From assembly GCA_021839785.1 (NCBI GenBank), contig JAKCAB010000133.1, forward strand, positions 1 through 14,786: 14,786 nucleotides of DNA. Direction: 5' to 3'. The number at the start of each line of letters is the position of its first letter. Position 1 is the first letter of the stretch. This document shows, piece by piece, positions 7,717 through 14,472 of this stretch. This stretch comes from a bacterium (lineage in GTDB: Bacteria; Verrucomicrobiota; Verrucomicrobiae; Limisphaerales; J093). A program made the position numbers and the translations under genes. Below the pieces are notes generated by a model. It saw nothing but the letters and a program-made list of their open reading frames with translations, did not search any database and had not been told where the DNA came from.

Positions 7717-7751
7717 GGCTCGTGCGGGCACGGGGCACTGGCCGTTTTCTC

Positions 7752-7780
7752 TGTGAGTGGTGTTGTGAGTTATTGTGAGT
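7752..7780 (+). repeat. Three direct TGTGAGT repeats
   Basis: TGTGAGT occurs at 7752-7758, 7764-7770 and 7774-7780, with start-to-start spacing of 12 and 10 bases, close to one helical turn. The last two copies share the longer TTGTGAGTT. They lie in the gap between mvhA and the maturation protease, in low-GC, non-coding-looking sequence. They could be operator-type sites or chance. No known factor is assigned. Confidence 0.45.
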
Positions 7781-7788
7781 TGGGTACG

Positions 7789-7840
7789 GGTAAGGCGGCT
7801 GCGGCATTACCGGCAACGGTATCGCCGTGGCCGCCTTGCC
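7789..7840 (+). ncRNA. Long imperfect hairpin in the mvhA-protease intergenic RNA (cis-acting structure)
   Basis: The arms GGTAAGGCGGC (7789-7799) and GCCGCCTTGCC (7830-7840) pair over 11 bp. They are followed inward by TGCGGC (7800-7805) with GCCGTG (7824-7829), a 2x2 internal loop, and TACCG (7808-7812) with CGGTA (7817-7821) capped by a GCAA tetraloop. Three of the pairs are G-U (7791/7838, 7800/7829, 7801/7828), and these form only in RNA read on the plus strand. No T-run follows, so it is not a classical terminator. It ends 23 bases before the protease GTG and might set mRNA stability or expression of the protease relative to the structural genes. The function is inferred. A REP-like palindrome is the alternative. 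Confidence 0.5.
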
Positions 7841-7863
7841 ACGCCGGGACACCTCCCGCACCT

Positions 7864-8325
7864 GTGCTCGTCTTGGGCCTTGGCAACGCCATCTTGTCCG
7901 ATGACGCCGTGGGGCTTCACGTGGCCCGTGCGCTTCGCCGTCGGCTCGAACCCGAGGAAGACATCGCCGCCGTGGAAGTCGAGGAAATGGGGCTTTCGCT
8001 CCTCGATTACATCGTGGGCTGTCGCGATCTGGTGATCGTGGATTCCATCCAGACCGGGCGCGTGCCGCCGGGTTGCCTCCACGAAATCGACGGCGACGAC
8101 AACCTCACGCGTCGAAGCGCTTCGCCGCATTTTCTCGGCGTCGGTGAAACGATCGCCTGCGGACGTCTGTTGGGTCTGGCCATGCCCCGGCGTGTCCGCA
8201 TTTTCGCAGTCGAGGTGAACGATCCCTTCACACTGGGGGAATCGCTGACCCCACCGGTCGCCGCCGCTCTCGACAGCGTGGCTGACCGCGTGCTGGCCGC
8301 CGCGCGCGCGCTGGCCACCGCGTGA
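7864..8325 (+). CDS. [NiFe] hydrogenase maturation protease (HyaD/HybD family)
   Basis: From GTG 7864 the product is 153 residues, the usual family length, and begins LVLGLGNAILSDDAVGLHVA. This is the signature GxGN...DD.xG of nickel-dependent endopeptidases that trim the C-terminus of the hydrogenase large subunit. The acidic residues at 13-14, D60 (VIVDSIQTG) and H89 (ASPHF) are plausible counterparts of the three nickel ligands known in HybD. Its natural substrate is MvhA just upstream, after H487. The frame is open back to GTG 7753, but those 37 codons overlap the repeats and the hairpin. The first half of them also has T/A-rich third positions unlike the neighbours, so I reject the longer start. 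No good ribosome binding site is visible. It is the last gene of the operon and converges on hpf. Confidence 0.88.
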   Translation: MLVLGLGNAILSDDAVGLHVARALRRRLEPEEDIAAVEVEEMGLSLLDYIVGCRDLVIVDSIQTGRVPPGCLHEIDGDDNLTRRSASPHFLGVGETIACGRLLGLAMPRRVRIFAVEVNDPFTLGESLTPPVAAALDSVADRVLAAARALATA

Positions 8326-8336
8326 CTGGCCACGGC

Positions 8337-8362
8337 GTTCGCGGGCGGGGCAGGCCGCGAAC
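8337..8362. terminator. Possible bidirectional terminator hairpin between convergent genes
   Basis: GTTCGCGG (8337-8344) and CCGCGAAC (8355-8362) form a perfect 8-bp stem with a 10-base loop, 11 bases after the protease stop and 36 bases beyond the end of hpf. The position suits a terminator for convergent units, but no T-run follows on either strand, so it may act with Rho or only as a 3' end stabiliser. Confidence 0.35.
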
Positions 8363-8397
8363 CTCAAGCCGGGCAATTCGCCCCGATTCCGTCCCCG

Positions 8398-8751
8398 TCA
8401 GATTTGTGCTTCCTGGCGTTTCGTTTTCAGCCACGCCGCCTGGCTGTGCTTGGTCGCTTTGCGCTTGCTGTGCCGTTTGCGGATTTGCTGTTCGATCTTC
8501 TTGAAGACATTGTCGATCGCCAGGTAAAGATCGCCCTTGGTGTCCTCGGCGAACAGGTCCGGCCCACGCACCCCCAGGCGGAGGGAGCAACTGAACTGCT
8601 TCTCCGGCGCCTTGGTCTTGTCGTGCACCAAAATCACCCGCGCATCCACGGCCCAGCGGTCCAAGTGCTCCAGTTTGTCGATCCGGTCGAGGATGTGATC
8701 CTCGATCGCCTGGGTCAGCGTGATGTTCTGCGTGGACAGAATAAACTTCAT
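8398..8751 (-). CDS. hpf: Short ribosome hibernation-promoting factor (HPF/YfiA family)
   Basis: From ATG 8751 (complement) the product is 117 residues, beginning MKFILSTQNITLTQAIEDHI. It has the alternating beta-alpha pattern of the ribosome-associated S30AE domain: LDRIDKLEHLDRWAVDARVIL, then the central LFAEDTKGDLYLAIDNVFKKIEQQIRK in two pieces around residue 70-90. A lysine- and arginine-rich tail follows. Such proteins bind the decoding region of the 30S subunit in stationary phase and block or dimerise ribosomes. The long-HPF C-terminal dimerisation domain is absent, so this is a short form. The open frame continues 40 codons upstream to 8871, but that would run into purD and lacks family similarity. 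The gene lies 116 bases downstream of purD on the same strand. Confidence 0.87.
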   Translation of the reverse strand: MKFILSTQNITLTQAIEDHILDRIDKLEHLDRWAVDARVILVHDKTKAPEKQFSCSLRLGVRGPDLFAEDTKGDLYLAIDNVFKKIEQQIRKRHSKRKATKHSQAAWLKTKRQEAQI

Positions 8752-8777
8752 GGCCAAAAGATGCCGTCCTCGCCAGC

Positions 8778-8797
8778 AAAAGCCAGTCAAAGCTGGC
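8778..8797 (-). terminator. Weak hairpin plus TTTT after purD
   Basis: Read on the minus strand, GCCAG (8797-8793), loop CTTTGA and CTGGC (8786-8782) are followed at once by TTTT (8781-8778). It lies 71 bases after the purD stop and before hpf. The stem is only 5 bp, so at best it is a leaky terminator or attenuator. An alternative GCCAGC/GCTGGC pairing with the sequence up to 8773 competes with it. Confidence 0.22.
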
Positions 8798-8867
8798 ATG
8801 AAACGGCTTCGTAAGGCTTGGGGGCCGGCACGAAAATGGATTCGCTGACCGCACGGTTGCGCCGGAT

Positions 8868-10166
8868 TCAACCGGGCTTCAGCGCCTTGCTCGCGATGTC
8901 GCGGCGGAAATGGGCTCCCGCGAATCGGATTTGTTCCACCGCCGCGTAAGCCGCCGCGCGGGCTGCCCGCAGATTAGCCGCCCAGGCGGTCACACCCAGA
9001 ACGCGCCCGCCGTTGGTCACAACTCGGTCGCCCGCGAGCTTCGTGCCGGCGTGGAAGACCTTCGTGTTGGGAAGGGCGGCCGCAGCTTCCAGGCCGGAGA
9101 TGGGTTTGCCCTTCGCGTAGCTGCCCGGATAACCGCCCGAGGCCATTACCACGCACACGCTGGCCATCGCGCTCCACTTGAGTTCAACCTGGGCGAGCGT
9201 CCCGCTCACGCTCGCGTCCAGGAGTTCCACCAGGTCGTTTTCCAGGCGCGGCAAATACACCTGCGTCTCCGGGTCACCGAAGCGGGCATTGAACTCGAGC
9301 ACGCGCGGGCCGTCTTTCGTGAGCATCAAGCCCGGATAAAGCAGGCCGCGGAAGTCGATGCCCTCGGCCGCGCAACCTTTAAGCCAGGGTTGGAGGATGT
9401 CGCGGTAGGCCATCGCCAGGTGCGCGTCGGTGAGGAACGGGGTGGGGGAGTAGGTGCCCATACCGCCGGTGTTCGGACCGGCGTCGCCGTCGAGCGCGCG
9501 TTTGTGGTCTTGCGAAGTGGGAAAGAGCTTCGCGGTGGCGCCGTCGCAAAGCGCGTGCAACGACACCTCGGTGCCGGCCAGCAATTCTTGAATCACCACG
9601 CGCGCCCCCGCCTCGCCGAAAGCCCGCTGCACCAGAATTTCCTCGAGCGCCGCGTCGGCTTGGGCCATATCGCGACAAATGAGGACGCCTTTGCCCAGCG
9701 CGAGTCCGTCGGCCTTCACGGCGCAACGCCCGCCCAGCTCGGCTGCGAAGCGCGAAGCCGCCCGCGCGTCGGTGAACACGCCGGCCTTCGGCGCCGGGAT
9801 GCCGTGGCGTTCCATGAACTGTTGGGCGAAGACCTTGGAAGACTCGAATTGCGCCGCCACGCGGTTCGGTCCCCATGCGCGCAAGCCGTGTTGCCGGAAC
9901 AAATCGACAATGCCTAACGCGAGCGGATTATCCGGACCGACCACCGTGAGGTCGGGCTTTTGGTCCTGCGCGAAGGCGAGCAACCGGGGCAAATCCTCCG
10001 CGCCGATGGCCACGCAGGCCACGGGCGAGGCGTTGCTCGCGAGACGTTCGGACGCGATGCCCGCGTTGCCGGGCGCCGCCCACATCTGGGTCGCGTGCGG
10101 CGACTGTGCCAGCTTCCACACCAAGGCGTGCTCGCGCCCGCCGGATCCGATGACGAGAATTCTCAC
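8868..10166 (-). CDS. purD: Phosphoribosylamine-glycine ligase (GAR synthetase)
   Basis: The 432-residue enzyme starts at GTG 10166 (complement), reading MRILVIGSGGREHALVWKLAQSP, the hallmark PurD N-terminus. Residues 149-160 (AVKADGLALGKG) form the ATP-grasp nucleotide site. PNTGGMGTYSPTP (from 231) and FNARFGDPETQ (292-302) are the family signature around metal and substrate binding. It joins phosphoribosylamine and glycine with ATP in the second step of purine synthesis, in the cytoplasm. The length is normal and the frame is intact. No other purine genes flank it, which is common outside enterobacteria. The start is fixed by the conserved glycine-rich loop. No clear Shine-Dalgarno sequence is seen. 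It is read in the same direction as hpf downstream and the secreted-protein gene upstream, separated from the latter by 194 bases. Confidence 0.96.
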   Translation of the reverse strand: MRILVIGSGGREHALVWKLAQSPHATQMWAAPGNAGIASERLASNASPVACVAIGAEDLPRLLAFAQDQKPDLTVVGPDNPLALGIVDLFRQHGLRAWGPNRVAAQFESSKVFAQQFMERHGIPAPKAGVFTDARAASRFAAELGGRCAVKADGLALGKGVLICRDMAQADAALEEILVQRAFGEAGARVVIQELLAGTEVSLHALCDGATAKLFPTSQDHKRALDGDAGPNTGGMGTYSPTPFLTDAHLAMAYRDILQPWLKGCAAEGIDFRGLLYPGLMLTKDGPRVLEFNARFGDPETQVYLPRLENDLVELLDASVSGTLAQVELKWSAMASVCVVMASGGYPGSYAKGKPISGLEAAAALPNTKVFHAGTKLAGDRVVTNGGRVLGVTAWAANLRAARAAAYAAVEQIRFAGAHFRRDIASKALKPG

Positions 10167-10214
10167 CGCCGCGAATTGAACCCGAAACTGCCGCCCCGAC
10201 GCAACGGCAAGCGA

Positions 10215-10237
10215 ACCGCCACCGTTTCCGTGGCGGT
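10215..10237 (-). other. Hairpin in the purD leader
   Basis: ACCGCCAC (10215-10222) and GTGGCGGT (10230-10237) form a perfect 8-bp stem around a 7-base loop, 49 bases before the purD start. In the minus-strand RNA a ninth G-U pair can form. No T-run follows, so it is not an intrinsic terminator. A role in purD mRNA regulation is possible but unproven, and I saw no purine riboswitch consensus. Confidence 0.35.
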
Positions 10238-10239
10238 CT

Positions 10240-10300
10240 CTTCCCGACTAATGGAACAATATCTGTATCAATTGCGACAAAAAGTGTGCCATTTCGGGGC
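10240..10300 (-). promoter_or_regulatory. AT-rich promoter region upstream of purD
   Basis: On the minus strand the segment from 10295 reads ATGGCACACTTTTTGTCGC and then an AT-rich stretch (TTGATACAGATATTG). The rest of the 194-base gap is GC-rich. TGGCAC-N5-TTTGT resembles the sigma54 -24/-12 element (GG and G[C] ten bases apart), but the normally invariant C is a T. No convincing sigma70 pair with 16-18 base spacing was found, so only the region is annotated. Confidence 0.3.
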
Positions 10301-10360
10301 TTGGAAAATCCCGAGTGTCCGGCTTCCTGGCAAGTTTGCAGATGGCTCCGGTCGTTGCCG

Positions 10361-11425
10361 CTAGGGCGCTTTGGCGTCGGACAAAGTCAGCCGCACCGTG
10401 GCGTGCGCCGTCTCGCCCGGTTGCAAATCGCGTCCGAACTGGGAGAAATAGACCGAGAAATGCCCCTCGGTTTGGTGCGGCAACGCGATGGCGAAAACCA
10501 CCCTCGCCGGCGCTTGAAGCGTGGCCGTCAAACCCAGATTCGGCGCGCGGCGCTGGGCCTCCGCGGTCGGCCCGGCGAACTCGGCGGGGAACGTCCACGC
10601 CACCGGGTTGGGTTCGAGTTTCCAGCGTCCGTCAACCGCGAGTGCGCGCGCCGCCGGATCGCGCAGGTACATCTGCCAATCGCCTTTGTCCGGCGTGGCC
10701 GCGATCAGTTGGGTGCGCCCGCCTGCCTTCACTTTGACCAGCGCATTGGTGAACGCCGGCGCGAAGTACGACGCGAGGAACGATTCGAAGCCGGACAATG
10801 CTGCCTTCGCCTCGACCACCGTTTCCACTTCGATCGTCGCCGCGCTGGCCAAACGGTACGTGGCGCGCAGGGCGAACGGTCGGCCTTCCGCTGCTGGCCA
10901 GCGGACCTCGACCCGGCCATCGTCGAGCAACGCCGCCGTGCTGGGCCAATCCCACGCGCCGCCGCCGTAGCGTTTGCCGGTGGTGAACACCCGGTAGTGA
11001 CTCAAGAGTCCATTGCTTCGGTCCAACCGTGCGCCTGTTGGCACGTGCACGACCTCGGTCAAGCCGAGCGACTTGCCATTCGCATGCAGCCGCCCGCGCA
11101 AGACGCCGGTGTCAAACGTGAAGCCGCCGTTGTCGTCGGGCTGAAAACGGAGGCGGACCTGCTCCGCGGACAGTTGTGCCAGACGACGCCGGTCCAGGTC
11201 GCCCCAGGCAGTCTTCGTTCGACGCAGGCTGACCGCAGCGTCGGCAACGAGGCCGTCGGAGCCAAGGGTCTTGGCCGAACTGGCCCGTGCTTCGCTCGCT
11301 TGGTGAGTAACCGTTGTCGTGGCCATTTGCTTGGTGAGCAGAGCCGGCTTTGGCGGGGCAGGGGTGGTGGCGCAGACAGCGGAGGCGAAGGCGAGAAGCG
11401 CGGCGAGGTAATAGGGAGATTTCAT
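10361..11425 (-). CDS. Secreted protein of unknown function
   Basis: The 354-residue product starts at ATG 11425 (complement). MKSPYYLAALLAFASAVCATTP is a Sec signal peptide in two parts, a short basic start and a hydrophobic core, with likely cleavage after VCA (residue 19). It is not a good lipobox. The mature part is rich in beta-strand-like stretches: VRLRFQPDDNGGFTFDTGVL, then RVEVRWPAAEGRPFALRATY, then TIEVETVVEAK, and it ends in PGETAHATVRLTLSDAKAP. This suggests an all-beta fold such as the galactose-mutarotase-like or carbohydrate-binding sandwiches, which is an inference from pattern alone. I recognise no catalytic motif and no named family. It is divergent from the PL11 lyase gene across 170 bases, which hints at a link with extracellular polysaccharide use. 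Periplasmic or extracellular location is expected. Confidence 0.72.
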   Translation of the reverse strand: MKSPYYLAALLAFASAVCATTPAPPKPALLTKQMATTTVTHQASEARASSAKTLGSDGLVADAAVSLRRTKTAWGDLDRRRLAQLSAEQVRLRFQPDDNGGFTFDTGVLRGRLHANGKSLGLTEVVHVPTGARLDRSNGLLSHYRVFTTGKRYGGGAWDWPSTAALLDDGRVEVRWPAAEGRPFALRATYRLASAATIEVETVVEAKAALSGFESFLASYFAPAFTNALVKVKAGGRTQLIAATPDKGDWQMYLRDPAARALAVDGRWKLEPNPVAWTFPAEFAGPTAEAQRRAPNLGLTATLQAPARVVFAIALPHQTEGHFSVYFSQFGRDLQPGETAHATVRLTLSDAKAP

Positions 11426-11500
11426 GCCAGCAAAATTGCACTCGACGCGGCGGCTGTCAGCCTCGATTTTGCTCCGCTTTGCCGGCGGTTCGCGCTCGCC

Positions 11501-11529
11501 TTGTCAGCCAGCGGACCGCGCCTTATTTT
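11501..11529 (+). promoter_or_regulatory. Sigma70-type promoter candidate for the PL11 gene
   Basis: TTGTCA (11501-11506) and TATTTT (11524-11529) are separated by 17 bases in the 170-base divergent gap. A start near 11536 would leave a leader of about 60 bases before ATG 11596. A small hairpin, GGCCA (11530-11534) with TGGCC (11539-11543), sits at that start site. The match is good in spacing and fair in sequence. Confidence 0.45.
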
Positions 11530-11595
11530 GGCCAGGCATGGCCCCGCTTTCGGAGAAATTCCGCCCCGCGTGGCCTGCAGTTTCCAGCACATACG

Positions 11596-13061
11596 ATGAA
11601 GACCCGATCGCTCCTCGCCGCCGCTGCGCTCGCGTTCACGGCAAATGGCGTTTGCGCGCCGCGCCAGATGGAAGCCCTCGGCCGCGGCGTCGTGGCCATC
11701 CAACAAGCGGACGGCAAAGTCTTCGTCAGTTGGCGCTTGCTGGGTACTGACCCGGACACGGTCGCGTTCAACCTTTACCGCGCCTCGGGTGACCGCGAGG
11801 CCACGCGGCTGAACTCCCAGCCGATTACGAACGCGACGTGCTTCGTGGACGACTCCACCAAACCCGGCGAAGCGAGCGCTTACTTTGTGAGACCGGTGCT
11901 TGCCGGCCGGGAAGGCGAAGCCAGCGCCAAGTTTGTCGTGGCAGCTGATGCGCCGAAGTCGCCTGCAAAACCGCCGATGGCACGGTCGATGGCGCCGGCA
12001 AGGTGATCGGCGAGGCGACCGCGGATTACGCGAGCAAGTCGGGGCGCACGGAAGGCAAAATCCTTACCGGCCCGGAATATCTCACGGTTTTCGACGGCCG
12101 CACCGGCGCCGCGCTGGCGACGACCGATTACCTGCCGCCGCGTGGCCGCGTCGCGGACTGGGGCGACGATTACGGCAACCGCGTGGACCGCTTTCTCGCC
12201 TGCGTGGCCTACCTCGACGGCGAGCGGCCGAGCCTGGTGATGTGCCGCGGTTACTACACGCGCACCGACTTGAGCGTCGGCGACGTGGACGGCGACGGCC
12301 GAGACGAGATCGTCTATGGCGCCTGTTGCATCGACGACAACGGCCGCGGGCTGTACTCGACCGGCCTCGGCCACGGCGACGCGCTGCACCTGTCGGACAT
12401 CGATCCCGACCGGCCCGGCCTCGAAGTCTTCGACATCCACGAAAAACCGCGTCACCCGCACGGCGCCGAACTGCACGACGCGCGGACCGGCCAGATCCTT
12501 TGGAGCAAGGCATCGCCGAACGTGGGCCGGGGTGTGGCGATGGACATCGACCCGCGCCAGCGCGGCTACGAAATGTGGGCCGCCGGCGCGGGACTGGGCG
12601 GGGTTTGGTCGGCGCGAGGCGAGCCGCTTTCCGAGTGCAAGCCGCGCCCGTGCAACTTCGGCGTCTGGTGGGACGGCGATCTGCTCCGCGAACTGCTGGA
12701 TCGCACCGCGATTTCAAAGTGGAACTGGCAGGATGGCATCGAGACCCGGCTGCTCACGGCGGAAGGTTGCGCCGCGAACAACGGCACCAAAGCCACGCCC
12801 GTCTTGTGCGCCGACATCCTCGGCGACTGGCGGGAGGAAGTGATCTGGCGCACCGCCGACAACCAGGAACTGCGCATTTACACCACGACGATCCCGACCC
12901 GGCATCGCCTCCGCACGTTGATGCACGACCCGCAATACCGCCTCAGCGTGGCCTGGCAGAACGTGGGCTACAACCAGCCGACCCAGCCGGGTTTCTACCT
13001 CGGCGAAGGCATGAACCCGCCGCCGCGCCCCGACATCGTGACCCGGTCGGCGCCTCGTTGA
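11596..13061 (+). pseudogene. Rhamnogalacturonan lyase (polysaccharide lyase family 11), broken by two internal deletions
   Basis: Family PL11 (YesW/YesX type) cleaves the rhamnogalacturonan backbone of pectin and is usually about 620 residues. Here ATG 11596 opens MKTRSLLAAAALAFTANGVCA, a signal peptide. RQMEALGRGVVAI and VSWRLLGTDPDTVAFNLYR follow, the conserved N-terminal domain, to about 11955. That frame ends at TGA 12004. The protein continues in another frame, open from 11949: AEVACKTADGTVDGAGKVIGEA, then LTVFDGRTGAALATTDYLPPRG and NRVDRFLACVAYLDGERPSLVMCRGYYTRT. By recalled homologues, about 100 residues are missing at the frame change near 11950-11960. About 35 more are lost, in frame, near 12267, where YYTRT runs directly into DLSVGDVDGDG. 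The C-terminal part to 13061 (DILGDWREEVIWRT, then LMHDPQYRLSVAWQNVGYNQP) looks complete. It is either a true pseudogene or an assembly collapse at the repeated DxDGDG propeller motifs. Confidence 0.85.
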
Positions 13062-13200
13062 CGCGCGAGTTAGCGGCAGGCAAATGCAATGGGCCGCGGA
13101 GACGCGTGAGCTTGCGCCGGTCGGGCCAATCGCGGTTGCGTTTCGCGTCCAGTTCCGCCTTGCGCGCTTGCCGGGCCGTTTTAACCTCGCGCAGCAAACG

Positions 13201-14376
13201 ATGAACTACCGCATCTCCAAGCAAGCCGCCTCGCTCTCGCCTTCGCTCACCCTGGCCATTGACGCCAAGGCCAAGCAAATGAAGGCCGACGGCCTCGACG
13301 TGGTCGGCTTCGGCGCCGGCGAGCCGGACTTCGACACGCCGCAGCACATCAAGGACGCCGCCAAGAAGGCGCTCGACGCCGGTTTCACCAAGTACACGCC
13401 CAGCAGCGGCATCGTCGAATTGCGCCAGGCCATCGCCGAGAAGTTCAAACGCGAGAACGGCCTCACCTACAAGCCCAGCCAGGTGATCGTTTCCTGCGGC
13501 GGCAAGCACTCGTGCTTCAACACGATCATGGCCACCTGCCAGGAAGGTGACGAGGTCATCATTCCTTCGCCGTACTGGCTGAGTTACCCGGAGATGGTGA
13601 AGCTGGCCGGCGCAAAACCGGTCATTCTCGAAACCACCGACGCCACCGAGTTCAAGCTCACGCCCGACCGGCTCCGCACGGCCATCACCGACCGCACCCG
13701 GCTGCTCATCGTCAATTCGCCGAGCAACCCGACCGGCAGCGTGTACACGCCGGCGGAACTCAAGGCGCTGGGCGACGAGTGCATCGCCCGCGGCGTGCTC
13801 ATCATGAGCGACGAGATTTACGAGCACCTGCTTTACGATGGCGCCGTTCATCAAAGCATGGCCAGCTTCAGCCCGGCCCACCAGGAGCACACCATCATCG
13901 TTCACGGCTTCGCGAAGGCGTGGAGCATGACCGGCTGGCGGCTGGGCTTCATGGCCGCGCCCGAGCCGGTGGCCAAGGCGGTCGATGCCATTCAGAGCCA
14001 TAGCACGAGCAACCCGACTTCCTTCGCCCAAAAGGGCGCCGTCGCCGCGTTGACCGGTCCGCAGGACCACTTGAAAGTCTGGCTGGCGGAATACGCCAAG
14101 CGTCGCAGTTACGCGCACCAGCGCCTCAACGCCATGCCGGGCGTGAGCTGCGTGAACGCCAAGGGCGCGTTCTACCTTTTCCCGAACATCGCCAAGACCG
14201 GACTCAGGAGCACCGAGTTCTGCGCGCGGCTGCTCGAGGAGGAAAAGGTCGCCGCCGTGCCGGGCATCGCCTTTGGCGCGGACGCCTACCTCCGCCTCAG
14301 CTACGCCACCAGCCTGGCCAACATCGAGAAGGGATTGGACCGAATGGAGCGGTTTGTGCGGCGGCTGGTGAAATAA
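13201..14376 (+). CDS. Aspartate aminotransferase (class I, PLP-dependent)
   Basis: The 391-residue aminotransferase begins at ATG 13201: MNYRISKQAASLSPSLTLAIDAKAKQM. Residues 36-45 (VGFGAGEPDF) are typical of the substrate-binding loop. N176 (NSPSNPTGS), D204 and Y207 (SDEIYEHL) contact the cofactor. K239 (GFAKAWSMTGWR) is the Schiff-base lysine, R247 binds the PLP phosphate, and an arginine in YLRLSYATS near the C-terminus should hold the substrate carboxylate. It would interconvert aspartate and 2-oxoglutarate with oxaloacetate and glutamate. Related Igamma enzymes also act on prephenate or aromatic substrates, so specificity is not certain. Upstream codons reach 13084, but those 39 residues are arginine-rich and unlike the family. 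A 139-base gap separates it from the PL11 pseudogene, and nothing clear as a promoter is seen in it. Confidence 0.93.
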   Translation: MNYRISKQAASLSPSLTLAIDAKAKQMKADGLDVVGFGAGEPDFDTPQHIKDAAKKALDAGFTKYTPSSGIVELRQAIAEKFKRENGLTYKPSQVIVSCGGKHSCFNTIMATCQEGDEVIIPSPYWLSYPEMVKLAGAKPVILETTDATEFKLTPDRLRTAITDRTRLLIVNSPSNPTGSVYTPAELKALGDECIARGVLIMSDEIYEHLLYDGAVHQSMASFSPAHQEHTIIVHGFAKAWSMTGWRLGFMAAPEPVAKAVDAIQSHSTSNPTSFAQKGAVAALTGPQDHLKVWLAEYAKRRSYAHQRLNAMPGVSCVNAKGAFYLFPNIAKTGLRSTEFCARLLEEEKVAAVPGIAFGADAYLRLSYATSLANIEKGLDRMERFVRRLVK

Positions 14377-14472
14377 ACCGGCGGCGGTGTTCTCCAGCTT
14401 CCTGGTAGGAAATCAGTCTGGGCGATTCCGATTTTCGGGGCAGGTCAGGTCGCCGAAACCACAGGAATGCCC

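Noticed and set aside
6097..7731. A 544-codon open frame on the minus strand across mvhA
   Set aside because: It is the complement of a gene whose plus-strand product shows both NiFe motifs. Long antisense frames are common in GC-rich codon-biased DNA, and its translation is histidine- and arginine-rich without any known motif.
7753..7863. N-terminal extension of the maturation protease from GTG 7753
   Set aside because: The codons overlap direct repeats and a long hairpin, the first half has third-position use unlike the neighbours, and family members begin directly with the LVLGLGN segment.
10286..11599. A 437-codon plus-strand frame across the secreted-protein gene
   Set aside because: The minus-strand reading has a signal peptide and ordinary protein composition. 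The plus-strand reading is arginine-rich with no recognisable domain.
12004..12006. TGA as selenocysteine or as a programmed frameshift in the PL11 gene
   Set aside because: The conserved protein simply continues in another frame starting before this TGA, and about 100 residues of the family are missing at the join. That fits a deletion, not recoding.
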